Positions 16,786-24,904 of a DNA stretch of 64,000 nt are shown here, piece by piece. The position numbers and the translations under genes were made by a program. Each line of letters starts with the position of its first letter. Within the stretch, counting starts at the first letter, position 1. The notes beneath the pieces were generated by a model. That model had not been told where the DNA came from. It searched no databases and worked only from the letters and a program-made list of their open reading frames with translations. The stretch covers positions 1,705,501-1,769,500 of the forward strand of contig NZ_CP046176.1 in assembly GCF_013009555.1 (NCBI RefSeq). Direction: 5' to 3'. The stretch comes from Phocaeicola dorei (GTDB lineage Bacteria; Bacteroidota; Bacteroidia; Bacteroidales; Bacteroidaceae).

Positions 16786-16864
16786 AAGTGGAAAGCACTG
16801 ATGTGGGATAATTTTATCTATTATGGTAAGATTAATCAAAACAGAGACAGTCATAAGTGTACTG

Positions 16865-17380
16865 ATGGGGCATTTTATAAAGAAATTATTGTTTATCTTG
16901 CTGTTTGTCGGGGTACTGATTGCTCCGGCAAACGCACAAAACGAAAAGAATATGTATTCGTACAAGAAAATTGGCAACAAGTATATTGTCAGCATTAACA
17001 ATCATACTGAAATTGTGAAAGCCCTGAATGCTTTCTGCAAGGAGAAAGGAATTCTGTCGGGTTCTATCAACGGGATTGGTGCTATCGGAGAGCTGACCCT
17101 CCGTTTCTTCAATCCCAAGACAAAAGCATATGATGATAAGACATTCCGGGAGCAAATGGAAATATCCAACCTTACAGGGAATATATCATCTATGAATGAG
17201 CAGGTATATCTTCATTTGCATATAACCGTCGGCAGGAGCGACTATTCCGCTTTAGCCGGACATCTACTTTCCGCAATACAGAATGGTGCAGGGGAGTTCG
17301 TGGTGGAAGATTATAGCGAGCGGATAAGTCGCACATATAATCCGGATTTAGGACTGAATATATACGATTTTGAAAGATAG
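16865..17380 (+). CDS. PCC/DUF296-domain protein with signal peptide
   Basis: The ATG at 16865 (MGHFIKKLLFILLFVGVLIAPANAQ) gives a good signal peptide. An upstream ATG at 16823 would add 14 residues before it. The remaining ~145 residues match the PCC/DUF296 fold (KALNAFCKEKGILSGSINGIGAIGELTL, then VYLHLHITVG and a GH-containing strand). In plants the fold is attached to AT-hooks in DNA-binding proteins, but stand-alone bacterial versions have unknown function and an exported one is unlikely to bind DNA. It precedes the aldo/keto reductase gene by about 125 bp and probably belongs to the same regulon. Confidence 0.75.
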   Translation: MGHFIKKLLFILLFVGVLIAPANAQNEKNMYSYKKIGNKYIVSINNHTEIVKALNAFCKEKGILSGSINGIGAIGELTLRFFNPKTKAYDDKTFREQMEISNLTGNISSMNEQVYLHLHITVGRSDYSALAGHLLSAIQNGAGEFVVEDYSERISRTYNPDLGLNIYDFER

Positions 17381-17469
17381 TTGCCTATAAATATCGCTTG
17401 GAATACAGGATAATACATCATTCAGCTTAGATGATATATATCAAAAAAAGTTTATCAATTCTGTCACGT

Positions 17470-17477
17470 TAACTTTG
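17470..17477 (+). promoter_or_regulatory. -7 box for the aldo/keto reductase operon
   Basis: TAACTTTG at 17470-17477 lies 29 nt before the ATG at 17507. The stretch from the box to the start (CAACAGAAA-AATTTAAAGA) is nearly identical to 3056-3090, but the operator-like element seen at 116 and 2998 is not clearly conserved upstream of this copy. Confidence 0.6.
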
Positions 17478-17506
17478 CAACAGAAATAATTTAAAGACTA
17501 TCAAAT

Positions 17507-18679
17507 ATGGATAAAGACAAGGATATGAGCCGCCGGAGATTCCTTAAAATGGCGGCATTGACAGGAGCTGCCATGTGTGTCGGGCCTACCTTGAACAAGG
17601 TAACGGCAGCAGAACGGGTATGGATGGGGAAACAACAAGTTGCAAACAACATCCCTGCAGGCATGGCGGCGGTGCGCACTCGGCGAACATTGGGACACGG
17701 AAATACGGCATTCACTGTTTCTGCAATGGGATATGGCTGTATGGGCTTGAACCATAACCGCAGCCAGTACCCGAGCAGGGAAAAAGAAATCGCCCTGGTG
17801 CATGAAGCTGTTGAACGTGGGGTGACCCTTTTCGATACAGCCGAAAGCTACGGCTACCACATCAATGAAAAATTGGTCGGCGAAGCCTTAAAAGGATATA
17901 CCGACCGGGTATTTGTGTCATCGAAGTTCGGACATAAGTTTGTAAACGGTGTGCAGATTAAAACCGAAGAGGACAGCACTCCGGCCAACATCCGCCGGGT
18001 TTGTGAAAACTCGTTGCGCAATCTCGGAGTTGAAACATTGGGCATGTTCTACCAGCACCGCATAGACCCGAACACACCGATTGAAGCGGTGGCTGAAACA
18101 TGCAGCAAACTCATCAAGGAAGGTAAAATCCTGCATTGGGGCATGTGTGAAGTAAACGTTGATACCATCCGCCGTGCGCACAAGATATGTCCGGTTACGG
18201 CAATCCAAAGCGAATATCACTTGATGCACCGCATGGTAGAGACGAACGGAGTGTTGGAGCTGTGCGAGGATTTGGGCATCGGTTTCGTTCCATACAGTCC
18301 GCTGAACCGTGGTTTTTTGGGCGGTATGATCAATGAATATACCAAGTTTGATGTTACCAACGACAACCGGCAGACCTTGCCACGCTTCCAGCCCGAAGCC
18401 ATACGCGCCAACTATCGTATTGTGGAAGTTCTTAACGCTTTCGGCCGTACAAGAGGCATTACCCCGGCACAGATAGCTTTGGCCTGGCTGATGAACAAGA
18501 AGCCTTTTATCGTGCCTATTCCGGGCACCACCAAACTCTCTCATCTGGAAGAGAACCTTCGTGCCTGCGACATCCGTTTCACGGCAGAAGAGATAGAAGA
18601 ACTGGAAACAGCCGTAGCTGCCATTCCTGTGGTGGGTAGCCGCTACGATGCCTTGCAGGAGTCTAAAATCCCAAAATAA
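17507..18679 (+). CDS. Tat-exported aldo/keto reductase
   Basis: A 390-residue protein with a twin-arginine signal (MSRRRFLKMAALTGAAM), so it should be folded with its cofactor and exported to the periplasm. The aldo/keto reductase barrel follows with its catalytic tetrad: Asp and Tyr in LFDTAESYG, Lys in SSKFGHKF and His in MFYQHRIDP. The C-terminal PIPGTTKLSHLEENLRA is the usual NADP-binding region. Members reduce aldehydes and ketones with NADPH. The periplasmic location is unusual but common in this family's Bacteroidales branch. It heads an operon with an alpha/beta hydrolase and a flavodoxin. Start may be residue 1 or Met7. Confidence 0.9.
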   Translation: MDKDKDMSRRRFLKMAALTGAAMCVGPTLNKVTAAERVWMGKQQVANNIPAGMAAVRTRRTLGHGNTAFTVSAMGYGCMGLNHNRSQYPSREKEIALVHEAVERGVTLFDTAESYGYHINEKLVGEALKGYTDRVFVSSKFGHKFVNGVQIKTEEDSTPANIRRVCENSLRNLGVETLGMFYQHRIDPNTPIEAVAETCSKLIKEGKILHWGMCEVNVDTIRRAHKICPVTAIQSEYHLMHRMVETNGVLELCEDLGIGFVPYSPLNRGFLGGMINEYTKFDVTNDNRQTLPRFQPEAIRANYRIVEVLNAFGRTRGITPAQIALAWLMNKKPFIVPIPGTTKLSHLEENLRACDIRFTAEEIEELETAVAAIPVVGSRYDALQESKIPK

Positions 18680-18686
18680 TCCGTGT

Positions 18687-19718
18687 ATGAAGAAACAGAT
18701 ATTTTACATGACGTTCATCGCTTTACTGTCGGGCTGTAATTGTTACAAAGGGAATATTCTGCAAATAGAGGAACAAGGCAGTTTTGCCGTAGGTGGCACC
18801 GTACTGACCGATTCATTGGGACACAAATACCACGGCGACCATGCTTATGTATTTTATCAGAAACCGGTTGATGCACGGAAATATCCGCTTGTTTTTGCAC
18901 ATGGTGTCGGCCAGTTTTCCAAAACATGGGAGACCACTCCTGACGGACGCGAAGGGTTTCAGAATATATTTCTTCGCAAAGGTTTCTCCACCTATCTTGT
19001 CGACCAGCCTCGCCGGGAAAATGCCGGACGGAGTACGGAAGCTGTCACACTGGAACCGGTATTCGATGAAGAAGAATGGTTCAACCGTTTCCGTGTGGGA
19101 ATCTATCCTGATTATTTCGAGGGTGTACAGTTCAGTCGCGACCGGGAAGCCTTAAACCAGTACTTCCGGCAGATGACGCCGACCATCGGACCTTTGGACT
19201 TCGATGTCTATTCCGATGCCTATGCTGCTCTTTTTGACAAAATCGGTCCGGCCATATTTGTCACTCATTCACAAGGCGGTCCGGTGGGTTGGTTTACTTT
19301 GCTCAAAACGAAGAACATCAAAGCCATTGTAGCATACGAACCCGGTGGAAGTGTACCCTTCCCAACCGGTCAAGTTCCCGAAGAAGGCAAAGTCTTGACA
19401 CGGTCTAAAAAAACAGAAGGAATAGAAGTCCCTATGGCAGTTTTCAAGAGATACATGGAAATTCCCATCATCATTTACTATGGGGATAACCTGCCCGAAA
19501 CAGACGAACATCCGGAACTTTACGAATGGACACGCCGTCTGCATCTCATGCGCAAGTGGGCCGAAATGCTCAATAAGCTGGGCGGTGACGTGACGGTCAT
19601 TCATCTGCCCGATGTCGGTCTGCATGGGAATACGCACTTCCCGATGTCGGATTTGAACAATGTGGAAGTAGCTGACCTGCTGTCGAAGTGGCTGTATGAG
19701 AAACAGCTGGACAGATAG
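18687..19718 (+). CDS. Alpha/beta hydrolase lipoprotein
   Basis: The ATG at 18687 gives 343 residues with a lipobox (ALLSGC, Cys about residue 17), 7 nt after the reductase stop. A longer frame from 18648 overlaps the reductase and lacks a signal at its start. The fold shows an oxyanion region VFAHGVGQFSKTW, nucleophile elbow THSQGGP (Ser) and a late His in LHGNTHFPMSD. These are esterase- or lactonase-like hydrolases. Substrate unknown. Linked reductase, hydrolase and flavodoxin genes suggest detoxification of reactive carbonyls or quinones at the cell envelope. Confidence 0.85.
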   Translation: MKKQIFYMTFIALLSGCNCYKGNILQIEEQGSFAVGGTVLTDSLGHKYHGDHAYVFYQKPVDARKYPLVFAHGVGQFSKTWETTPDGREGFQNIFLRKGFSTYLVDQPRRENAGRSTEAVTLEPVFDEEEWFNRFRVGIYPDYFEGVQFSRDREALNQYFRQMTPTIGPLDFDVYSDAYAALFDKIGPAIFVTHSQGGPVGWFTLLKTKNIKAIVAYEPGGSVPFPTGQVPEEGKVLTRSKKTEGIEVPMAVFKRYMEIPIIIYYGDNLPETDEHPELYEWTRRLHLMRKWAEMLNKLGGDVTVIHLPDVGLHGNTHFPMSDLNNVEVADLLSKWLYEKQLDR

Positions 19719-19760
19719 AAATTAACAGAGGATAACCCCAAAACCTAAATAAAAATAGTT

Positions 19761-20374
19761 ATGAAACTGAAGTGCTTATTGGCAATGCTGCTCTTAACCT
19801 TCCTTTCGTGCAGCAACACTCCGGCTGTTGAAGATAAGATAGATTCGTTGCCTCACTCAGAGCCGGGGAAAACATTGATAGTCTATTTCTCATGGAGCGG
19901 ACATACGCAAACTGTAGCCAACATTATCCATGAACTTATTGGATGCGACATGGTGGAGATTGAACCGGAAGAACCCTATTCTGATGAATATAATGAAGTG
20001 GTTGACCGTTTCAAAAATGAAAGAGACAATCATATTCTTCCAGCTCTGCGTACAAAAGTAGAGAATATGGATGATTATGATACATTGATTATCGGTAGTC
20101 CTATTTGGGGTGGTCTTCTGTCTTCTCCTGTAAAAAGTTTCCTGTCCGGTTATGATTTGTCCGGGAAAAAGATACTCCCATTCTGTACACATGGAGGAAG
20201 CGGAACAGCACAAAGTGTGGATAATATCCGCAAACTATGTCCCCATGCTGAAATATTGCTGTTTATGGCAGTCAAACTGCAAACTCTCGGAATGAAGTGA
20301 AAAAATGGCTGTCAGAAGCCGGATTTTCTGTCGAATTAAATTACGCCCGTTTAATAGTTTTAATACTGAAATGA
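19761..20374 (+). pseudogene. Flavodoxin-like lipoprotein, frameshifted near the 3' end
   Basis: The frame opens with a lipoprotein signal (LLLTFLSCSN) and a flavodoxin FMN-binding loop FSWSGHTQTVA, then PIWGGLLSSPVKSFL and FCTHGGSGTAQSV, all typical of the flavodoxin_4 group. It then reads a non-conserved LLFMAVKLQTLGMK and stops at 20300. In the next frame the expected ending YGSQTANSRNEVKKWLSEAG continues to 20374, so a single-base indel near 20258-20265 has disrupted it. The first 165 residues, including the FMN site, are intact, so partial activity is possible. It ends only 12 nt from the broken integrase. Confidence 0.7.
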
Positions 20375-20385
20375 AATATCCTTTG

Positions 20386-21391
20386 TTATCCGCACTCTTT
20401 CATCCCCTTTTTCAGAGATTTGCAGATAGACCAGTAGTTGAGATTAGGGAATATGAGATTGTCTTCCTGACAGGGTCGGTAACGCTCGATAATCTGCAAA
20501 GGAGTATCCAACAGTTTCACTTGGAACGGCACTTTTGTCTTGTACCGTTTGGACAATATCCACTTCTCACCATTCACTTCTACGATGTTGCTATTGGTTA
20601 GTTCCTTGATGTCCACGAAAGAGAGGGCAGTGAAGCTGGCGAAAACAAAAATGTCACGAATATAGAACAGTTGGACATCCCCAACTCGTGCGTCATCAAC
20701 GTTTTCAGTTCATCTTCCGTCAGGAACTCACGTTCCGTCACATTAGGGCTGATGTGGAATTGGGCAAACGTTTTTTTCGGTATTAGTCCGTTAAAGTGCA
20801 CACACATGACAACGCCTTTCAGCCACATGCATTTTTCCCATATCGTCCCGTTGTGAAGTCCCGCTTTCGTTGATAGGTAGGCTGCAAACCCCTTGATGAA
20901 GTCGGGCTTAATCTCCAGCATGAACATATCCGTCCGTCTGTAAAAAGACTTGATGAACGCTGCCACATGGTTTCTTGCCACCACCCGTGAACGGTGGTTG
21001 CCATTACCCTGTCTTTTCCGACACGCTTCTTGAATACTTCGTTCTCACGTCCGGACGCTTTGAGCAGTGTCTCATACTCACTGCCGATACCCTGATAAGC
21101 ATTGCTCACCATTTCAGCCGTCACGAACGCTTCACGGTCGAATATACGCAGGTAGTGCTTGATGATTTGAGCCTTGATGTTGTCAAGGGCAAGGTTGATA
21201 TCACGTACTTCCGCACTCTTGCCTTTCGCCCTGTTCTCTTTCACGTCCCAAAGCGTTTTCGGGATACTCTACTTATAGCTGAACTGCGTCACAATCCCGT
21301 TAATCGTTACCCGTCCTATGATGCGGACAATATCGTTTTTCTCCTTGTTGCCGTTCACGTAGAACAGCACTTTGAATGTACTTCTTGCCAT
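20386..21391 (-). pseudogene. Tyrosine recombinase (integrase) with a premature stop, frameshifts and missing C-terminus
   Basis: From the ATG at 21391 the frame reads MARSTFKVLFYVNGNKEK (arm-binding domain) up to an in-frame TAG just before SIPKTLWDVKENRAKGK. Further pieces appear in other frames: the core-binding domain (AAFIKSFYRRTDMFML ... FAQFHISPNVTEREFLTEDEL, 20650-20984) and the start of the catalytic domain (FTALSFVDIKELT, Arg region). The final part with the H-x-x-R box and catalytic Tyr is absent, and similarity ends near 20386. At least three lesions make it dead. It probably once moved the mobilizable element at 11.9-16.7 kb or the island to its right. Confidence 0.85.
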
Positions 21392-21714
21392 ACTCGTTTT
21401 TTAAGTTTAAAATTAAGTATCAATGAGTTATGCCTTGTAAACCAACCGAAGCCATACGGAGAAAAATTCAGCACGGAGTATCAAAAACCACCTTTCACGG
21501 GGTAATGATTTAGCAACCTTTCTACTTCATAAATTTACTTTTTTTTGCGTTACCTCGTTTTATGCCTTTGTCCTCATTTGTCCTCACAAACGCTTTATTC
21601 ATAGCCGTTTTAAAAACATTTCCGCCTTTCTATTCCTCTTTTCCACAGATTTTTAGTAAATTTATATCCGTCTAATTTTTAAGGTCCTATGTTCAGACTC
21701 AATCTAACCAAACA
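21392..21714. other. Gene-free stretch upstream of the broken integrase
   Basis: About 320 bp without a supportable gene. It contains a local direct repeat (TTTGTCCTCATTTGTCCTCAC, two copies of TTTGTCCTCA around 21569-21587). This is where an integrase promoter and attachment site would be expected, but no end repeat could be matched elsewhere by eye. Confidence 0.35.
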
Positions 21715-22175
21715 TTGCATAAAGTGGTACTGTTTCATCCAAATGCAACTGATGGACACGTTCGTACATTATTTTGTGCTTGTATCGTTATATCTATTGC
21801 AGCTATTATCTGTAGTTCATTTGTATCCATGGCCCATTACAGACAGGCGTTATTCAGTATGACTTATTTTTCCTCCCTGGTGTTTTTTGTGGAGTATGCA
21901 TTGCGCATTTGCGGCACCGGTCAAATATCCGGATAGAGACATAAACCGTACACGATGGAAATATATTTTTTCATTCTATGGTTTGTGGACTCCGTGACCA
22001 TTCTCCCTTATATGTTAACCTATATGTATTGGGATACGAATATTGTCCATGTCATTATCCTCCTTTACATTTTTATTATTGTCAAATAGATAAGATACTT
22101 ACGGAAGAGTGGGTTATGACCTATATACCTGCGGTATCATGGTCTGTTTTTCTGCTATTCTGCTATACTATATAG
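21715..22175 (+). pseudogene. Voltage-gated ion channel remnant, frameshifted
   Basis: Pieces in successive frames reconstruct the start of a bacterial Kv-type channel: a first membrane segment, then VEYALRI, APVKYPDRDINRTRWKYIFSFYG, and FVDSVTILPYMLTYMYW, matching the S2-S3 region where a charged loop precedes an Asp in S3. The order is right but the frame changes at least twice (near 21915 and 21995), and a stop follows the IIVK segment near 22090. The pore domain is not seen. It is a decayed gene at the left edge of the metabolic island. Confidence 0.65.
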
Positions 22176-22348
22176 AGCTTAATGTACAGCTTGAGGATTT
22201 CAAAACATTCGTGACGGGCTTTGGTGGGCAGTAATTCTAAGACTTTAAATAAAGAAAAATTAAGCCACCCCTTAAAAAAAAGAGATATTTCCTTTCAAAG
22301 AATTCATTTCTTTTATTACATTTGTATTAGTCTTTTGAAAATAGAAGA

Positions 22349-22553
22349 TTTATAGTAAAGCGTTAAGGCATTATCCAAGTTCAGGAAATCCCCAATTTCG
22401 AAACAACAATTGGATAATACATTGGACGCTCCACGTTCTATCTATATAGATTTTTGTTATATATAGACGTGGGGCTTTGTGTATTATATGTTGTTGAGTA
22501 TGGGGATACTTCTGAACGGTAATACCAAAGTTCCCACGCTTAACTTTATATAA
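22349..22553. repeat. ~200-bp imperfect palindromic element
   Basis: Left and right halves are inverted copies with small indels. GTTCAG, TCCCCA, AACAACA, TAATACA and CCACGT occur in this order from 22379, and their complements occur in reverse order to 22517. Outer segments (TTTATA, AAAG, GGnATTA) extend the pairing to about 22349 and 22553. The apex is at about 22450. It could fold into a single long hairpin. It encodes no protein and resembles the 3503-3681 element in architecture, not sequence. The rest of 22176-22769 holds nothing recognisable. Confidence 0.55.
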
Positions 22554-22769
22554 ACACAACTCCAGGGAACAGGGTTGGCTTATAATAAACATTATGAAAG
22601 CAACTTGTTTTAAAAGCGAGACAACTGTCTCCAACGACTTTCCCCCTTTGTTTGTTACTGTCTTTTGTGGAATATTCTATCCTTTCATTTCCATTCCTGT
22701 CTCTTTCGGAACATACCGTTCATTATCATACAAATTACATGCCAAAGCACTTTTCTGCCTTCTCCTGCT

Positions 22770-22979
22770 ATGGTACTAGATAATAGTAACTCCCCCTATC
22801 ACATAGAGGAAGAACTTTGGTTACAGATACTTTCTCTGTCAAGAGAGTTGCAGGAGTGTAAAGCTAGTCTGCACCATAATACTTTGGACTGTATTTCCGA
22901 TAAGATTGAAGGAATAGAAAGAGAACTGGATGTCTTATTGGATATTCTGCAAGGGAGGCAAGACAAAAAGACATCATAG
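22770..22979 (+). CDS. Small hypothetical protein, helical (69 residues)
   Basis: From the ATG at 22770 a 69-residue peptide rich in Glu, Leu and Lys could form two amphipathic helices (EEELWLQILSLSREL and ISDKIEGIERELDVLLDIL). I do not recognise the family. A longer frame from 22665 adds a hydrophobic, low-complexity part that looks non-coding. There is no close ribosome-binding site and no partner gene, so this is a weak call based on codon-like composition and its location ahead of the ferritin genes. Confidence 0.3.
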   Translation: MVLDNSNSPYHIEEELWLQILSLSRELQECKASLHHNTLDCISDKIEGIERELDVLLDILQGRQDKKTS

Positions 22980-23140
22980 TGCTATTTTTTATGACAATTT
23001 GTCTACGCCGATAAGTTATCCTATTATTTAAGCCTCGTTTAAGAATTCCGTTTTATGGGTTACCCACAATCGAATGGAATTTTTATATACTGAGAATAAC
23101 ACATGATATTAGTAATGGATTTTCAATATTCAGAGTGATA

Positions 23141-23593
23141 ATGGATAAACGAATAGAAAACGCCATGAATGAGTTGATCAATACAGAAATATGGTCAACC
23201 GGTTTATACCTGTCATTGCAGGTTTATTTTGAAGATGAACGGCTTCCAATACTTAGCTCCTAGCTGAACTCCCAAGCACAGGACAATATGAACAAGGTTT
23301 ATCAGATGATGAATCGGATATGCTATGATGGAGGATGTGTTGTAATCAATGAAATGAAACGGGATACACATGAATGGACAACGCCATTGAATGCCTTGAA
23401 TGAATTGCTTGAACATGAGCAGTACATATCACGTCAGGTAAACACATTTCTCATATTATGCTGGAATGTAAGCATGTCCTTCCATTCTTTCATCAGCGGG
23501 CTGTATGCAGACCGTATATATGTAAGTACGGCATTTATGGAATTGTTACGTATCCTCGCCAAGGAAAACGAACGGAAACTACCTTATTTTTGA
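23141..23593 (+). pseudogene. Ferritin paralog with in-frame TAG at codon 41
   Basis: Reading from ATG 23141, MDKRIENAMNELINTEIWS aligns with the start of the intact ferritin at 24394 (MTEKLQNALNEQITAELWS). It continues LYLSLQVYFEDERLPILSS, meets TAG at 23261-23263, then resumes in frame as LNSQAQDNMNKVYQMM and LNELLEHEQYISRQVN to 23593. The stop most likely replaced a Trp. The E-E-x-x-H ferroxidase centre of the intact copy is not conserved here (QDNMNKVYQ), so the copy had diverged before or during decay. A tandem ferritin duplication explains both genes. Confidence 0.7.
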
Positions 23594-23695
23594 CGGTATG
23601 GATTTAAGATTGATGTTATGCAAAATTTAATATTGCAGAATGCTATCTGGTATGTTTTTTGCGATATAATAATCGATAATAAACTATATGTCATC

Positions 23696-24343
23696 ATGGA
23701 TATATTTGTATATTTAACATTGTGTTTCACTTCGCTATTCACCTTGATGGACCCTCTTGGAGTGATGCCGGTATTCCTGCAAATGACTGATGGAATGGAT
23801 ACGAAAGAACGCAGATATATCGCCTTGAAAGCATGTACCATTGCATTTATCATATTAGTCCTTTTTACATTATCGGGCAGGTTTCTGTTTCATTTTTTCG
23901 GCATCTCAACAAACGGATTCCGGATTGTGGGAGGTATCATCATCTTTAAAATCGGATATGATATGTTGCAGGCACATTTTACCCATGTGAAACTGAATGA
24001 AACTGAACGAAAAGAATATTCCAAAGATATAACCATCACACCTCTTGCCATTCCGATGTTATGCGGTCCGGGAGCGATTTCCAGTGGAATAACATTGATG
24101 GAAGATGCTTCGGAATATACTTTCAAAATAGTATTGCTTGGCGTAATCGCTTTGGTCTGCATTCTTTCCTTCTTTATTCTGTGCGCGTCCACCCAGCTTT
24201 TAAAAATCTTGGGAGAGACGGGAAACAATGTGATGATGAGACTGATGGGACTTATTCTAATAGTGATCGCCGTGGAATGTTTTATCAGCGGGATACGTCC
24301 GGTATTAATTGAAATCTTGAAACAAGCCCATGCTTGTTCTTAA
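23696..24343 (+). CDS. MarC-family inner-membrane protein
   Basis: The ATG at 23696 (MDIFVYLTLCFTSLFTLMDPLGVMPVFLQM) fits the family start. Twenty-six residues encoded upstream in the same frame look spurious. The 215-residue protein has six hydrophobic segments and the conserved MDPLG..PVF and ITPLAIPMLCGPGAIS re-entrant motifs of MarC/UPF0056. Members were once linked to antibiotic resistance without proof and are now placed in an amino-acid-transporter-like fold. It lies between two ferritin genes and 50 bp before the intact one, at the head of the co-oriented island. Confidence 0.88.
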   Translation: MDIFVYLTLCFTSLFTLMDPLGVMPVFLQMTDGMDTKERRYIALKACTIAFIILVLFTLSGRFLFHFFGISTNGFRIVGGIIIFKIGYDMLQAHFTHVKLNETERKEYSKDITITPLAIPMLCGPGAISSGITLMEDASEYTFKIVLLGVIALVCILSFFILCASTQLLKILGETGNNVMMRLMGLILIVIAVECFISGIRPVLIEILKQAHACS

Positions 24344-24393
24344 AGAAGAGAGATAATTTGGATTTATTATTAACATTAAAAGTTTGATTCATC

Positions 24394-24876
24394 ATGACTG
24401 AAAAATTGCAAAATGCTCTGAATGAGCAAATCACAGCAGAATTATGGTCTGCCAACCTGTATTTATCAATGTCTTTTTATCTGGAAAGAGAGGGCTTTTC
24501 CGGAATGGCTCGCTGGATGCAGAAACAGTCTGCAGAAGAGACCGGGCATGCATATGCCATTGCCGGGTACATGATTAAGCGTGAGGCAACCCCGAAAGTA
24601 GACAAGGTCGATGTGGTTCCACAAGGTTGGGGTAACCCTGTTGAAGTATTCGAGCATGCTTTGGAGCATGAAAAACATGTTTCCAAACTGATTGATGAGT
24701 TGGTACAGGTAGCATCCGAAGAGAAAGACAATGCCACTCAGGACTTCTTGTGGCAATTTGTTCGTGAGCAAGTAGAAGATGAAGCGAATGTACTCAATAT
24801 TGTTAGTCATCTGAGGAAAGCCGGAGACTGTGCTATCCTTTTTATGGATGCAAAACTGGGTGAACGGGAGTCATAA
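24394..24876 (+). CDS. ftnA: Ferritin (non-haem, FtnA type)
   Basis: A 160-residue four-helix-bundle iron-storage protein. Ferroxidase ligands are visible: Glu in ITAELWSANLYLS (about residue 16), EETGH (about residues 49-53), Glu in the ALEHEKHVSK helix and Gln/Glu in WQFVREQVEDEANV. Twenty-four subunits would form a shell that oxidises and stores iron, limiting Fenton damage under oxygen exposure. It lies 28 nt before the aldolase gene and so probably shares a transcript with it, fitting a stress-response operon. A decayed paralog lies about 0.8 kb upstream. Confidence 0.95.
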   Translation: MTEKLQNALNEQITAELWSANLYLSMSFYLEREGFSGMARWMQKQSAEETGHAYAIAGYMIKREATPKVDKVDVVPQGWGNPVEVFEHALEHEKHVSKLIDELVQVASEEKDNATQDFLWQFVREQVEDEANVLNIVSHLRKAGDCAILFMDAKLGERES

Positions 24877-24904
24877 ACCAGAATAATCAATAAAAATAAA
24901 TAAA

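Noticed and set aside
22371..22634. 87-codon minus-strand ORF
   Set aside because: It lies almost entirely within the long palindrome, has no family signature and is best explained by the repeat structure.
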